NCBI RefSeq assembly: GCF_019711415.1
Contig: NZ_JAIGNJ010000003.1
Location: forward strand, 310,001 to 374,000
DNA length: 64,000 bases
Direction: 5' to 3'
From: Qipengyuania vesicularis
Lineage (GTDB): Bacteria > Pseudomonadota > Alphaproteobacteria > Sphingomonadales > Sphingomonadaceae
Shown here: piece by piece, positions 7,678 through 19,800 of the stretch
How positions within the stretch are numbered: the stretch's first letter is position 1
How the letters are laid out: each line of letters opens with the position of its first letter
The notes under the pieces: model-generated
Databases searched by the model: none
What the model saw: only the letters and a program-made list of their open reading frames with translations
What the model was told of the DNA's origin: nothing
Made by a program: the position numbers and the translations under genes

Positions 7678-9219
7678 CTAGCCGGGCATCCCAAGCCGCG
7701 CAGCCTCTTCGCGGAGCTCGCTCTTGAGCAGCTTCCCGATATGGCTGCGCGGCATTTCCATTATGGGCGCAAGCGCAGCTAGCCGCTGGGTCTTGCCGAG
7801 CCGCGCATTGACCGCATCGCGCACCTCTTCCGCTTCGCGCCCGCCTTCGGCCAGCCGCACGAAGCCGACCGGCGTCTCGCCCCACTGGCGCGACGGCATT
7901 CCGATCACGGCAGCTTCGAGTACATCCTCCTCTTCGAGCAAGGCATTTTCCAGGTCGACCGGATAGATGTTGAATCCGCCCGAGATGATCATGTCCTTGG
8001 CGCGGCCGACCAGTTCGACGAAGCCCTCTTCGTCCACCCGCCCGATATCGCCCATGCGCTGCCACACGTCGCCCGTTGCGGGATCGGTCCAGTACCCCTC
8101 GCGGGTCTGTTCGGGCCGGTTCTTGTAGCCGCTCATCATCGTATGGCTGCGGCCGATGAGGTTGCCCGGTGTACCGGGTTCGACCGGGCGATCCTCGTCG
8201 TCGAGCACCCTCAGTTCGCTACCCGGCGCAGGCCTGCCCACCGTGTGGAGCTTGTCGGGGAATTTATGCGCTTCGAGCAGACAGACGACGCCCCCCTCGG
8301 TCATCGAATAGATCTCGATCAGCGCGCCCGGCATGCGGGCAAGAACCTCGCGCTTGAGCTCGGCCGAGAAAGGTGCGGAAGTGCAATATTTGAGCACCAG
8401 CGAAGAGAGGTCGAACTCCTCGAAGCGCGGCTCGTCCATCAGGCGCTGGTATTGGACCGGGACCAGCATGGTGATGGTGCTGCGGTCGGATTGCGCGTGG
8501 TCGAGCCAGCGCATGCAATCGAACTTGCCCATCACCCGCACCGTGCCGCCCGCAAGCAGCGCGGGCAGGAAGGCGACCATCGTGGTGTTCGAATAGAGCG
8601 GGGTCGAGGCAAGGGTGCGCACCTCCAGCCGAGCCTCGAGCCAGCTCGCCGCCGTAACCGCGAATTGCCGCCAGCGCATCTGATGAGAATGAACGATGCC
8701 CTTGGGCGTACCGGTCGTGCCCGAGGAGTAGATGATATTGAACGGGTCGGAGGGCTGGTGCTCGACCGCGGGAGCCGTGGTTCCCTCAGGCGCCATCCAC
8801 TCATCCAGTTCCTCGTCGAGCACGATGCGGGTCAGGCCGGGGAAGCAATCCTCGCCCAGTTCGGCAAGCTTCGCCCGGTCGATGAAGATATGCGCCGCCC
8901 CCGAATCCTGTGCCATGCCCGCGAGCTGGTCGGCGCTGGCGCTGGTCGTGAGCGGAGCAGCCACGCCGCCCGCCCGCACGGCTGCGAGGAACACCAAGGC
9001 GTAGGCCACGCTGGAATAGCCAAGGATTGCGACCGACTGGCCGCGCTCCAGCCCATCTTCGAGCAGGCGGGCAGCGACGCGCTCCACCCGGTCACCGAGC
9101 TCGGCCCAGCTGATCTCACCACCGTCATCGCGCATCGCGATCCGGTCGGGCTGGCTCTCAGCCCAATTCGCCAGAATCTGCGGGAACGAGCCGAATGCGG
9201 CCTGCAAATTCTCAAGCAT
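7678..9219 (-). CDS. AMP-binding acyl-CoA synthetase (fatty or aromatic acid-CoA ligase)
   Basis: A 513-residue member of the ANL superfamily, which activates a carboxylic acid with ATP to an acyl-adenylate and transfers it to CoA. The P-loop-like motif YSSGTTGTPKG lies in the first third, GYKNRPEQT and the hinge/A8 region GGFNIYPVDLENALLEEEDV in the last quarter, and the A10 lysine in SHIGKLLKSELR near the C-terminus; all are intact. There is no N-terminal targeting signal. The ATG at 9219 follows GGGGAGAG. It lies 27 bases after the marR gene and is probably the last gene of the nitroreductase-marR operon. The substrate cannot be read from the sequence; an aromatic or medium-chain acid is a reasonable guess given the regulator. 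Confidence 0.85.
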   Translation of the reverse strand: MLENLQAAFGSFPQILANWAESQPDRIAMRDDGGEISWAELGDRVERVAARLLEDGLERGQSVAILGYSSVAYALVFLAAVRAGGVAAPLTTSASADQLAGMAQDSGAAHIFIDRAKLAELGEDCFPGLTRIVLDEELDEWMAPEGTTAPAVEHQPSDPFNIIYSSGTTGTPKGIVHSHQMRWRQFAVTAASWLEARLEVRTLASTPLYSNTTMVAFLPALLAGGTVRVMGKFDCMRWLDHAQSDRSTITMLVPVQYQRLMDEPRFEEFDLSSLVLKYCTSAPFSAELKREVLARMPGALIEIYSMTEGGVVCLLEAHKFPDKLHTVGRPAPGSELRVLDDEDRPVEPGTPGNLIGRSHTMMSGYKNRPEQTREGYWTDPATGDVWQRMGDIGRVDEEGFVELVGRAKDMIISGGFNIYPVDLENALLEEEDVLEAAVIGMPSRQWGETPVGFVRLAEGGREAEEVRDAVNARLGKTQRLAALAPIMEMPRSHIGKLLKSELREEAARLGMPG

Positions 9220-9246
9220 GCGCGTGCTCTCCCCTTGCGCGATAAT

Positions 9247-9693
9247 TCAGTCGCGCATGTGGTCGAGGATTTCACGCAGCCGCGTCAAGCGCGGAAGCAA
9301 TTCTTCGAGCAGATCCTCGGGCACCTGCGACTGGAGTTCGGCCAGCGGCTCGCCAAGCCGGGCGATACATTCTTCGCGCATGGCGCGGCCCTTCGAGGTG
9401 ATCGAGACCCGCTTGCCGCGCCCATCCTCGGGATCGGGCTTGATCGACACGAAGCCGCCGCGTTCGAGCCGTGCGAGCGTGTTGCTCATGGTCGGGCGGC
9501 TGACCTGGAAGGCACTCGCGAGCTGGGCGGGCGTCCGCCACTCGTGGCCCAACCGCACAAAGTGGTTGAGGATACCGAATTGCGCATTGGTCATTGCGCC
9601 GGGCAGCGCCTGCGTTGCCGCGTGGGTGGCAAGCTGGTCGATGATCCCGATTTCGTTGAACACGCGAAAGGCAAGCGGGTCTTCCGATGTCAT
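9247..9693 (-). CDS. MarR-family transcriptional regulator
   Basis: A 148-residue protein with a winged helix-turn-helix: helices around FGILNHFVRLGHEW, the recognition region QVSRPTMSNTLARLERGGFV and the beta wing with GRGKRVSITSKG, all characteristic of MarR. The family usually binds palindromic operators as dimers and releases them on binding phenolic or acyl-CoA ligands. Its ATG overlaps the nitroreductase stop (ATGA, 9690-9693), so it is translated with that gene. A perfect inverted repeat at the operon promoter (10832-10849) is the likely operator, giving autorepression. The ligand may be a substrate or thioester product of the neighbouring ligase (inference). Confidence 0.9.
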   Translation of the reverse strand: MTSEDPLAFRVFNEIGIIDQLATHAATQALPGAMTNAQFGILNHFVRLGHEWRTPAQLASAFQVSRPTMSNTLARLERGGFVSIKPDPEDGRGKRVSITSKGRAMREECIARLGEPLAELQSQVPEDLLEELLPRLTRLREILDHMRD

Positions 9694-10817
9694 GCAATAT
9701 GGCTCTCAAGCGGCCAACGCGGCGTCGGCCCGGTCTCGGGGCCATAACCCACTCGCGCGAGCATTTGCACCCGTTCGCCTGCCCCGACCCCCAATAGCTC
9801 GTGGACGCGGGCGAACATCGGCTGGACCGCACGATATTCCTGCAGGCTCTGGCTCATCGGATGCATGCCGAGGCCAAGCGCGGTTGCCTGGAGATTTGCC
9901 CGAACATACTGGCGCCCGGCCTCCAGCTGGTCCTCGCGCGAGTTGCTCAATGTAGCGATCCAGATCAGCGCGGGGATCGAACCATAGGTTGCGCGCATCA
10001 TTTCAAGCCCCTGCTGGAAGCCCGTGCTGTCCGTATCGGCGAGAGCCTCGCGATTGACCATGCCGGCAAGCTTGCCCGCTTCGATGATCGGCCCGTAGAG
10101 CTCGATCCCGTCGGGATTGGCATCGACTTCCCGATGCCCGATCCGCATCAGTTCGACGCTTTCCATATTCGCGGCATGAGTGGTCATCTCGGTCTCGATG
10201 GCTGTGACGATTTCGTCGCGGAGGACCGACACTCGTTCCGGGTCGTTCGTGTAACCACCCCCTGCCGCAACGATCTGCGACAGGTCGGTATCGGCGACTG
10301 CACGCGACAGGTCGTATTCTTCCTTGTTCGAACGTCGCCTGACAATCTGTCCGAACAGCGGATCGCGCGCGGCCCCATTCTCGACGAATCGCAGCGCCGC
10401 GACCGGCCGGGCATCGAGCACGGCATCGTCGGACCCGTGGGGGAAGGGATCGATCTCCATCGCCACGCCGCGTTCTTCGGCAGCGATCCGGGCAGTCTCC
10501 AGAAAGGTGCCGAAACCAATCGTCGTCTGCCGATCGAAGGGGTCGGTAACGGGCAGACGGCGGTCGAGATCGCAGGTGATAATCGCTTCGTCCTCTCCGA
10601 CCAGCCGGATAACCCACGGCTGGCGATTATGCGGATTGGGAGCGAGGATTGCGTGCCGGAAGGCGTCGAGACGAATATCGGTTGGCGGAGTGGGGTCCAG
10701 ATCCCACGGTTCGAATGCCGTAGTCGGCAGCCGGGTGACCCGCCAGGCCCCACCCGCGGCGACAAGCGCCAACCCGCCAAAACCTGCCGCCAGCACCGTC
10801 CTGCGCGAAACACCCAC
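9690..10817 (-). CDS. Acg-family/nitroreductase-like FMN-binding protein with Tat-like signal
   Basis: A 375-residue protein from a GTG start at 10817 with AAGGAG 7 bases upstream. The N-terminus MGVSRRTVLAAGFGGLALVA has a twin-arginine motif (SRRTVL) followed by a hydrophobic core, suggesting Tat export of a folded flavoprotein. The remainder resembles Acg-type nitroreductases: NPHNRQPWVIRL near residue 60, RRSNKEEYDL near the middle, and GLGMHPMSQSLQEY with the final ARVGYGP. These proteins are usually FMN-dependent or FMN-sequestering; the substrate is unknown. First gene of the operon with marR and the acyl-CoA ligase, under a promoter with a palindromic operator. Confidence 0.8.
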   Translation of the reverse strand: MGVSRRTVLAAGFGGLALVAAGGAWRVTRLPTTAFEPWDLDPTPPTDIRLDAFRHAILAPNPHNRQPWVIRLVGEDEAIITCDLDRRLPVTDPFDRQTTIGFGTFLETARIAAEERGVAMEIDPFPHGSDDAVLDARPVAALRFVENGAARDPLFGQIVRRRSNKEEYDLSRAVADTDLSQIVAAGGGYTNDPERVSVLRDEIVTAIETEMTTHAANMESVELMRIGHREVDANPDGIELYGPIIEAGKLAGMVNREALADTDSTGFQQGLEMMRATYGSIPALIWIATLSNSREDQLEAGRQYVRANLQATALGLGMHPMSQSLQEYRAVQPMFARVHELLGVGAGERVQMLARVGYGPETGPTPRWPLESHIA

Positions 10818-10831
10818 ACTCGCTCTCCTTT

Positions 10832-10849
10832 TAGTTAGTTATCTAACTA
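10832..10849. promoter_or_regulatory. Palindromic operator, probable MarR binding site
   Basis: TAGTTAG (10832-10838) and CTAACTA (10843-10849) form a perfect 7-bp inverted repeat with a 4-base spacer, 15 bases upstream of the nitroreductase GTG. It is AT-rich in a GC-rich genome and overlaps the predicted -10 element. Size and symmetry are typical of MarR operators, and a marR gene lies in the operon. Confidence 0.75.
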
Positions 10850-10872
10850 TATACAGAGATCCCTATCGTCAA
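10844..10872 (-). promoter_or_regulatory. Predicted promoter of nitroreductase-marR-ligase operon
   Basis: TTGACG (10872-10867) is followed after 17 bases by TAGTTA (10849-10844); TATAGT two bases earlier is an alternative -10. The -10 lies inside the palindrome, so bound regulator would block polymerase. Confidence 0.55.
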
Positions 10873-10898
10873 GATCGCATAGAGGGAGGGTCAGCCAG

Positions 10899-12284
10899 TC
10901 AGCATTCGATGACGTTGACCGCCAGTCCGCCCTGCGAGGTTTCCTTGTACTTGCTGCTCATGTCGAGCCCGGTCTGGCGCATGGTCTCGATCACCTGGTC
11001 GAGGCTGACTGTGCTCTCCGCCCCTGTGCGGTGGAGCGCGAGCCGTGCGGCATTGACCGCCTTTACCGCACCGATGGCATTGCGCTCGATACACGGCACC
11101 TGCACCAGACCGCCAACCGGATCGCAGGTCAGGCCAAGATTGTGCTCCATCCCGATCTCCGCCGCGCTGGCGACCTGTGCCGGGGTCGCGCCCCAAAGCG
11201 CGGCGAGCCCGCCCGCCGCCATCGAACAGGCCACACCGACTTCGCCCTGGCATCCCATTTCCGCGCCCGAAATGCTCGCGCGCTGCTTGTAGAGAAGGCC
11301 GATCGCGCCCGCCGTCAGCAGGAACGTCCTGCGGCTGTCGCGGCAAGGCTGCTCGTCATTGGTAACGCAGTAGAAGCGGATGACCGCAGGGATGATCCCC
11401 GCCGCCCCATTGGTGGGGGCGGTGACCACCCGGCCGCCCGCAGCATTCTCCTCATTCACCGCCATGGCATAGCAATTGAGCCAGTCGAACAATTGCTCGC
11501 GCTCGTTCGATTGCGGGTTGGCGGAAAGCTTGTCCCACAAGTCGGGCGCGCGTCGTTCGACCTTAAGGCCGCCGGGAAGGATACCGCGCTGCGTGAGCCC
11601 GCGCTCGATGCACTGGTCCATCGCCTGCGCCACGCGGTCGATCCCGGCGAGTGTCTTCTCGCGCGGGCGGAAGGCATCCTCATTGGCGAGTACCAGCTCT
11701 GCAATCGACATGCCGGTCGCCTCACAGCTGGCGAGCAACTCCCCGGCTGAACCGAAATCGAACGGAGCAAGCGCGCCGGTGTTGATCCGGTCGCCCTTGG
11801 GCTTGCGCTTCAGCTGCGCTTCCGATGCCACGAAACCGCCGCCGGTCGAATAATAGGTCCGCTCAGCAAGCTTCACCCCTTCGCCATCGAAGGCGGCAAG
11901 CGTCATTCCATTGGGGTGGAGGTCGGGAATGATGTGTCCGGCAAGCTCGATGTCCGAGGCAGGGTCGAAGGCAAGCGGACGCTTGCCGCATAGCTGCAGA
12001 TGCTTCTCTTTGCGCACGGCTTCGAGGGCCCGTGCCGCCTCATCCGGGCAGCTCGTGTCGGGCGCGAAGCCCATCAGGCCTAGGATCGTCGCGTCGACGG
12101 TGCCGTGTCCGATGCCCGTCAGCGCCAGCGACCCCTGCAGTTCGACCGCAAGACGGCAGACCTGATCCAGCTTTCCTGACTTCGCCAAGGATCGCACGAA
12201 TGTCCGCGCTATTCGCATCGGCCCCACCGTATGCGAGGAAGAGGGACCGATCCCGATCCGGAAGATGTCGAGCACCGAAAGCAT
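10899..12284 (-). CDS. sdaA: L-serine ammonia-lyase, single-chain iron-sulfur type
   Basis: Deaminates L-serine to pyruvate and ammonia in the cytoplasm with an oxygen-sensitive [4Fe-4S] cluster. At 461 residues it is the fused form containing both beta and alpha domains. The N-terminus has the family signature [15 protein letters not shown]. Cluster-binding cysteines are visible in [20 protein letters not shown] and [18 protein letters not shown] sequence lies only two bases before the ATG at 12284, unusually close; the GTG at codon 4 would have better spacing, but the ATG fits the family N-terminus. Divergent from the PIG-L deacetylase gene with about 95 bases between. Likely a single-gene unit. 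Confidence 0.95.
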   Translation of the reverse strand: MLSVLDIFRIGIGPSSSHTVGPMRIARTFVRSLAKSGKLDQVCRLAVELQGSLALTGIGHGTVDATILGLMGFAPDTSCPDEAARALEAVRKEKHLQLCGKRPLAFDPASDIELAGHIIPDLHPNGMTLAAFDGEGVKLAERTYYSTGGGFVASEAQLKRKPKGDRINTGALAPFDFGSAGELLASCEATGMSIAELVLANEDAFRPREKTLAGIDRVAQAMDQCIERGLTQRGILPGGLKVERRAPDLWDKLSANPQSNEREQLFDWLNCYAMAVNEENAAGGRVVTAPTNGAAGIIPAVIRFYCVTNDEQPCRDSRRTFLLTAGAIGLLYKQRASISGAEMGCQGEVGVACSMAAGGLAALWGATPAQVASAAEIGMEHNLGLTCDPVGGLVQVPCIERNAIGAVKAVNAARLALHRTGAESTVSLDQVIETMRQTGLDMSSKYKETSQGGLAVNVIEC

Positions 12285-12379
12285 AGCCTCCTCATTGCCA
12301 TATCTGGTTGCAATTGTAATCGGAAATTGCTGTTGATTTGCCCCCGCCCGGCCCTAGGGTCATGCCAAGGGAGATCGCC

Positions 12380-13168
12380 ATGAAGCGAATGATGGCCGTG
12401 GCTTTGGCATGCGTTGCGGCGAGCGCATTGGCGCAGGAGGCTCCGCAAGAGCAGCCGCGCAGGGTGCTCGCAATCTTCGCCCATCCCGATGACGAGATTT
12501 TCATAGCTCCCGCCCTGGCCAATGCGGCGCGGCAGGGGGACGAGATCATGCTCGTTCTGGCCACGAGCGGTGACAGGGGGCCCGGCGTCTCCGCTTTTGA
12601 GCCGGGAGAAGAGCTGGCCGAAGCGCGCCGCGAGGAGGCCCGCTGCTCTGCCACGGCGCTCGGGCTCGCAGGCACGACCTTCCTCGATTACGGCGATGGC
12701 ACGCTGGGCGAGATGCCGCGCGCTGCGGAAAGTCCGGCGCGCCTGCTCACTGCCGATCTGACCGAACTCATCAAAGACTGGCAGCCCGACCTCGTCGTCA
12801 CCTGGGGTCCCGACGGCGGCTATGGCCATGGCGATCACCGGATGGTGCACGCGCTTGTCACGCAGGTGGTACAGTCCATGGCAGAAGGCCGGCCCGCGCT
12901 GGTCTATCCCGGTATACCCAAGGGTACCTTGCCGCCAATCCCGCAGATGCAGGACTGGGCGGAAACCGATCCTGCGCTGCTGCCGATCCGTCACGAATAT
13001 GGCGACGCGGACCTGGCCGCCTCACGAGCGGCAATCGACTGTCACGCAACACAATTCGACGAGGCATCGCGCGCGCAGATCGCAGACCTTTTCCACGCGA
13101 CGATCTGGCAAGGCGCAGTGCATTTCCGTGCCGCATTTCCGGCCTCGCCCCGGGCAGTGGAAAAATAG
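12380..13168 (+). CDS. Secreted PIG-L (LmbE-like) family deacetylase
   Basis: A 262-residue protein starting at the ATG 12380 (MKRMMAVALACVAASALAQ), preceded by AAGGGAG at good spacing; a start 14 codons earlier lacks a ribosome site. The N-terminus is a Sec signal peptide with an A-L-A cleavage site. The zinc-binding motif AHPDDE follows near residues 37-42, and the second metal-site region GHGDHRMVHALV lies in the middle; both match PIG-L/LmbE N-acetylglucosaminyl deacetylases. Export to the periplasm is unusual for a family best known from cytoplasmic GlcNAc-PI, mycothiol and bacillithiol pathways. The substrate is unknown, perhaps an N-acetylated sugar of envelope glycans. Followed after 47 bases by gyrB. 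Confidence 0.85.
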   Translation: MKRMMAVALACVAASALAQEAPQEQPRRVLAIFAHPDDEIFIAPALANAARQGDEIMLVLATSGDRGPGVSAFEPGEELAEARREEARCSATALGLAGTTFLDYGDGTLGEMPRAAESPARLLTADLTELIKDWQPDLVVTWGPDGGYGHGDHRMVHALVTQVVQSMAEGRPALVYPGIPKGTLPPIPQMQDWAETDPALLPIRHEYGDADLAASRAAIDCHATQFDEASRAQIADLFHATIWQGAVHFRAAFPASPRAVEK

Positions 13169-13185
13169 CGCGCGAACTGGCCTGA

Positions 13186-15756
<2,571 letters not shown>

Positions 15757-15778
15757 TCACACTGCAAGGGGGCAAGCG

Positions 15779-16846
15779 ATGGATGACACCGGCAAGCTGC
15801 GTATCGAGCACGGCGGGTTTCTGCTCTTCCTTGCGCTGGTCAGCATTGCGGCCTTGCTTGTGGTGCTGCCCTTTTGGGGGCCACTACTGTGGGCGACGCT
15901 CGCCGCGATCCTGTTCCAGCCGCTATACGGCTGGTTCCTCAAGCGGCGCCCGGGCAAGGAATCGCAAGCGGCAGGCCTGACCCTGCTCGTCATCTTCATC
16001 GCGGTGATCATCCCGGCCATGTGGATCGGCAGCCGCGTAGTTGCCGAGGCGGCGCGGCTGGTGCTCGCCTTCCGCGAAGGGCGGATCGACGTCGCCATGT
16101 ATTTCGAGCAGGTCTTTTCCGCATTGCCGGCGGGTCTTCAGGCCAACCTCGACGAAAGCGGGTTCGGCAATTTCGGCGAGCTGCTCCAGCGCGCACAGGA
16201 ATTTCTGCAGGCCAGCCTCGGCCTGATTGCGCAGCAGGCGATCGCCATTGGCGGCAGCGTGTTCGGCTTCGTGCTGGCCTTCGCCATCGGGCTTTACGTC
16301 AGTTTCTTCCTGATCCGCGACGGCCGCGCGATCGGGGAAACGGTGCTCAAGGCTCTGCCGATGGACCGCAGCGTGGCGGATCGCCTCGCCGAACGGTTCC
16401 TCGGTATCGTGCGCGCGACGATCAAGGGATCGGTGGTCGTGGGCCTCGTCCAAGGCGCATTGGGCGCGGTCACCTTCTGGATTGTCGGCATTCCTTCCGT
16501 GCTGCTGCTCGGGGTCATCATGGCGATCGCCTCGCTCCTGCCCGCGCTTGGCCCCGCCATCGTCTGGGGGCCCGCAGCCATCTACCTGCTCGCTACCGGA
16601 GCGATCTGGGAGGGCGTGGTGGTGCTCGTTTCCGGCGTGGCGCTGATCGGCATGGCAGACAATGTCCTGCGCCCGATCCTCGTCGGCCGTGACACGGGCA
16701 TCCCCGACTGGCTCATTCTCGTGACAACGCTGGGCGGCATCGCGCTGATGGGCCTGTCCGGCATCGTCGTCGGCCCGCTGGTGGCAGGCTTGTTCCTTGC
16801 CGGTTGGGGCATCCTCGCCGAGCAGCGCGAGAAAGCTGCCGCCTAA
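15779..16846 (+). CDS. AI-2E family transporter (PerM/YhhT-like permease)
   Basis: A 355-residue inner-membrane protein. Hydrophobic segments flank residues 12-45 (LFLALVSIAALLVVLPFWG), 60-80, 155-180 and four more in the C-terminal half; this distribution and motifs such as FPL-like QPLYGWFLKRR, VPSVLLLGV and ALGPAIVW fit the AI-2E transporter family (PF01594). The family name comes from a proposed autoinducer-2 exporter, but most members are uncharacterised and some move ions. It follows gyrB closely. Its TAA stop shares bases with the TAG of the convergent putA (CTAA, 16843-16846). Confidence 0.88.
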   Translation: MDDTGKLRIEHGGFLLFLALVSIAALLVVLPFWGPLLWATLAAILFQPLYGWFLKRRPGKESQAAGLTLLVIFIAVIIPAMWIGSRVVAEAARLVLAFREGRIDVAMYFEQVFSALPAGLQANLDESGFGNFGELLQRAQEFLQASLGLIAQQAIAIGGSVFGFVLAFAIGLYVSFFLIRDGRAIGETVLKALPMDRSVADRLAERFLGIVRATIKGSVVVGLVQGALGAVTFWIVGIPSVLLLGVIMAIASLLPALGPAIVWGPAAIYLLATGAIWEGVVVLVSGVALIGMADNVLRPILVGRDTGIPDWLILVTTLGGIALMGLSGIVVGPLVAGLFLAGWGILAEQREKAAA

Positions 16847-19800
16847 CTTGCCAGCAGGCTCGCGTTGCCGCCCGCAGCCGTCGTGTCGATACAGACGACG
16901 CGCTCGGTCGCGAAGCGCGCGACATAATGCGGACCGCCCGCTTTCGGGCCCGTCCCTGATAGCCCCTCGCCGCCGAAGGGCTGGCTTTCGACCACGGCAC
17001 CGATCTGGTTGCGATTGACATAGAAATTGCCGACCCGCGCCCGCGCCTCGACGAATTCGCGCATGTCGTCATTGCGACTATGGAGGCCGAGCGTGAGGCC
17101 ATAACCGGTGGCGTTGATCTCATCGACCACTCGCCCGATTTCGGATGCCTTGTACTTCACGACGTGGAGCACCGGCCCGAAGTTCTCACGCTTGAGGTCG
17201 AGGATTGAATCAAGCTCGATGATCGTCGGGGCAACATAACAGCCCTTCGACGAGCCGCGATGGAGCTTGCGACGCCACACCTGCGCTCCACCCGTCTTGC
17301 GGCGCGCAACATGGCGTTCGAGTGCGGCCTTGGCATCAGGATCGATGACAGGGCCGACGTCGGTCGGAAGCTGTTCCGGGTCGCCGATCGTCAGCGCCTC
17401 GAATGCGCCGCGGATCATGCGCATCATCTCGTCATAGACATCTTCCTGGATGTGCAGGACGCGCAGCGCCGAACAGCGCTGGCCCGCGCTCTGGAATGCG
17501 CTGGCGACGACATCGCGCGTGACCTGTTCGGGCAGAGCAGTGCTATCGACGATCATGGCGTTCTGGCCGCCGGTCTCTGCAATGAAGGTCGCGATCGGGC
17601 CATCGCGCATGGCGAGGCTGCGGTTGATCGCCTGCGCCGTCTGGGTCGAGCCGGTGAAAGCCACCCCCGCGATGCGCGGATCGGAAGTGATCATCTCGCC
17701 CACATCGCCCGCGCCGGGGAGTAGCTGGAACACCTCTTCGGGAATACCTGCCTTGTGACACAGCTCGACCGCGAGGGCTGCGATCAGCGGCGTCTGCTCG
17801 GCGGGCTTGGCCACGACCGTATTGCCCGCGGCGAGTGCAGCAGCGGGTGGGCCGATGAAGATGGCGAGCGGGAAGTTCCACGGACTGATGCAGGCGAACA
17901 CGCCCCGCCCGTTCAGGCTCAGGCGGTTTTCTTCCCCGGTAGGTCCGGGAAGCGCGAACGATCCTTCGCACAGGCGCCGGGCCTCGCCCGCGTAGAAGCG
18001 CAGGAAATCGACCGCCTCGCGCAGTTCGAGAACCGCGTCCTGAAGCGTCTTTCCGGCCTCGCGCTGGCACAGCGAGAGGAATTCGTCGGTGTGCTCTTCG
18101 AACAAATCGGCCGCCGCTTCGAGCAGGAGCGCGCGCTTGGCGCCTCCGAGCGCATTCCAGCCAGGCTGGATCTCTTCGGCACGCGAGATCGCTTCCTCGA
18201 CCTCGAAATCGAGGCTGTCGCGGCGCGTTCCGACCTGCGCCGTCAAATCGTGCGGCTTGTTGATCGGAGCCGTCTCGCCTTCCGCGCCCGACATGAACGA
18301 CGGCTCGGCGCGCCACTGCTTCGCTTCCAGAGCTTCGAGGCGCTCGAGCAGGGGTTCGCGCACGAGCGGATCGCTGAGATCGATGCCTGCAGAGTTCACC
18401 CTGTCGGGGAAGATATCGGTCGGCAGCGGGATCGCCGGATTGCGATGGGGTTCGAGCGCGCGCATGTCGGCGATGGGGCAAGTAACCAGCTCTTCCACCG
18501 GGACCTCGGCATCGGCCATGCGATTGACGAAGCTGGAGTTGGCCCCGTTTTCAAGCAGGCGGCGCACGAGATAGGCGAGCAGGTCCTTATGCGTGCCGGT
18601 GGGCGCGTAGATGCGCACATTGGTCCGCGAATTTCCCTCGGCCTGCGCGAGCGCGTCGTACACGTCCTCGCCCATGCCGTGGAGGCGCTGGAACTCGAAA
18701 GGTTTTGAACCAGCCAGCACCTTCACCGCGCCGATCGTATAGGCATTGTGCGTGGCGAAGGCGGGGTAGATCGCATCGTCGCAGGCGAAGAGCTTTTCCG
18801 CGCAGGCGAGGTAGCTGACATCGGTGCCGAGCTTGCGCGTGAAAACGGGATAATCGGTAAAGCCGCCAACCTGGCTGAGCTTGATCTCGGTGTCCCAATA
18901 GGCGCCCTTCACCAGCCGGACGAAGAACTTGCGATCGTATTTGCGGGCCAGCCGTGCGATCCAGTCGCACATCGGCAGGCCGCGTTTCTGATAGGCCTGG
19001 ATCGCAAGGCCGAAGCCTTCCCACTGGCTGCCATCTTCGCGGGTGAAGAGGCTGTCGTCACGCGCCAGTGCCTCGATGATGTCCATCGACAGCTCGAGCC
19101 GGTCGGCTTCCTCGGCATCGATGGTGAAATGGATATTCGCATCGCGCGCCTTGGCGGCGAGATCGCGCAGCACGGGCAGCAGGTCGGTGACTGCCTTGTC
19201 GGCGTGGAAGAAGGTGTATTTCGGATGGAGCGCGGAGAGTTTCACCGAAATGCCGGGGCTGGTCGAAACCTTGCCCGAGGCCTCTCGCGCCAGCCGGTCG
19301 ATCGCGCGCTCATAGGCCTGCCGATAGCGTTCGGCATCCTCATAGGTCATCGCCGCTTCGCCAAGCATGTCGAAGCTATGCGTCAGCCCCTTCGCGCGCT
19401 CGGGCGCGGCACGCTTGACCGATTCATTGATCGTGCGGCCATAGACGAACTGCCCACCGAGGATGCGCATGGCCTGCAAGGTCGCCTTGCGGATCACGGG
19501 TTCGCCAAGGCGGTTGACCGTGCGCTTCAGCGTCTTGCCCATGCCGCGCTGTGCTTCTTCGGGCCGTTCGAGCACTTCGCCGGTCAGCATCAGCGAAAAG
19601 GTGGCGGCATTGACGAAGGTGGAGGAGCTTTCGCCCATATGCTCCGCCCAGTCGATATCGCCGATCTTGTCGCGGATCAGCGCATCGGCGGTCGGCGCAT
19701 CGGGTACGCGCAGCAAGGCTTCGGCAAGGCACATCAGCGCCACGCCTTCTTCGGTCGCGAGGCCATATTGCTGCAAGAAAGCATCGATCCCGCTCGCCTT

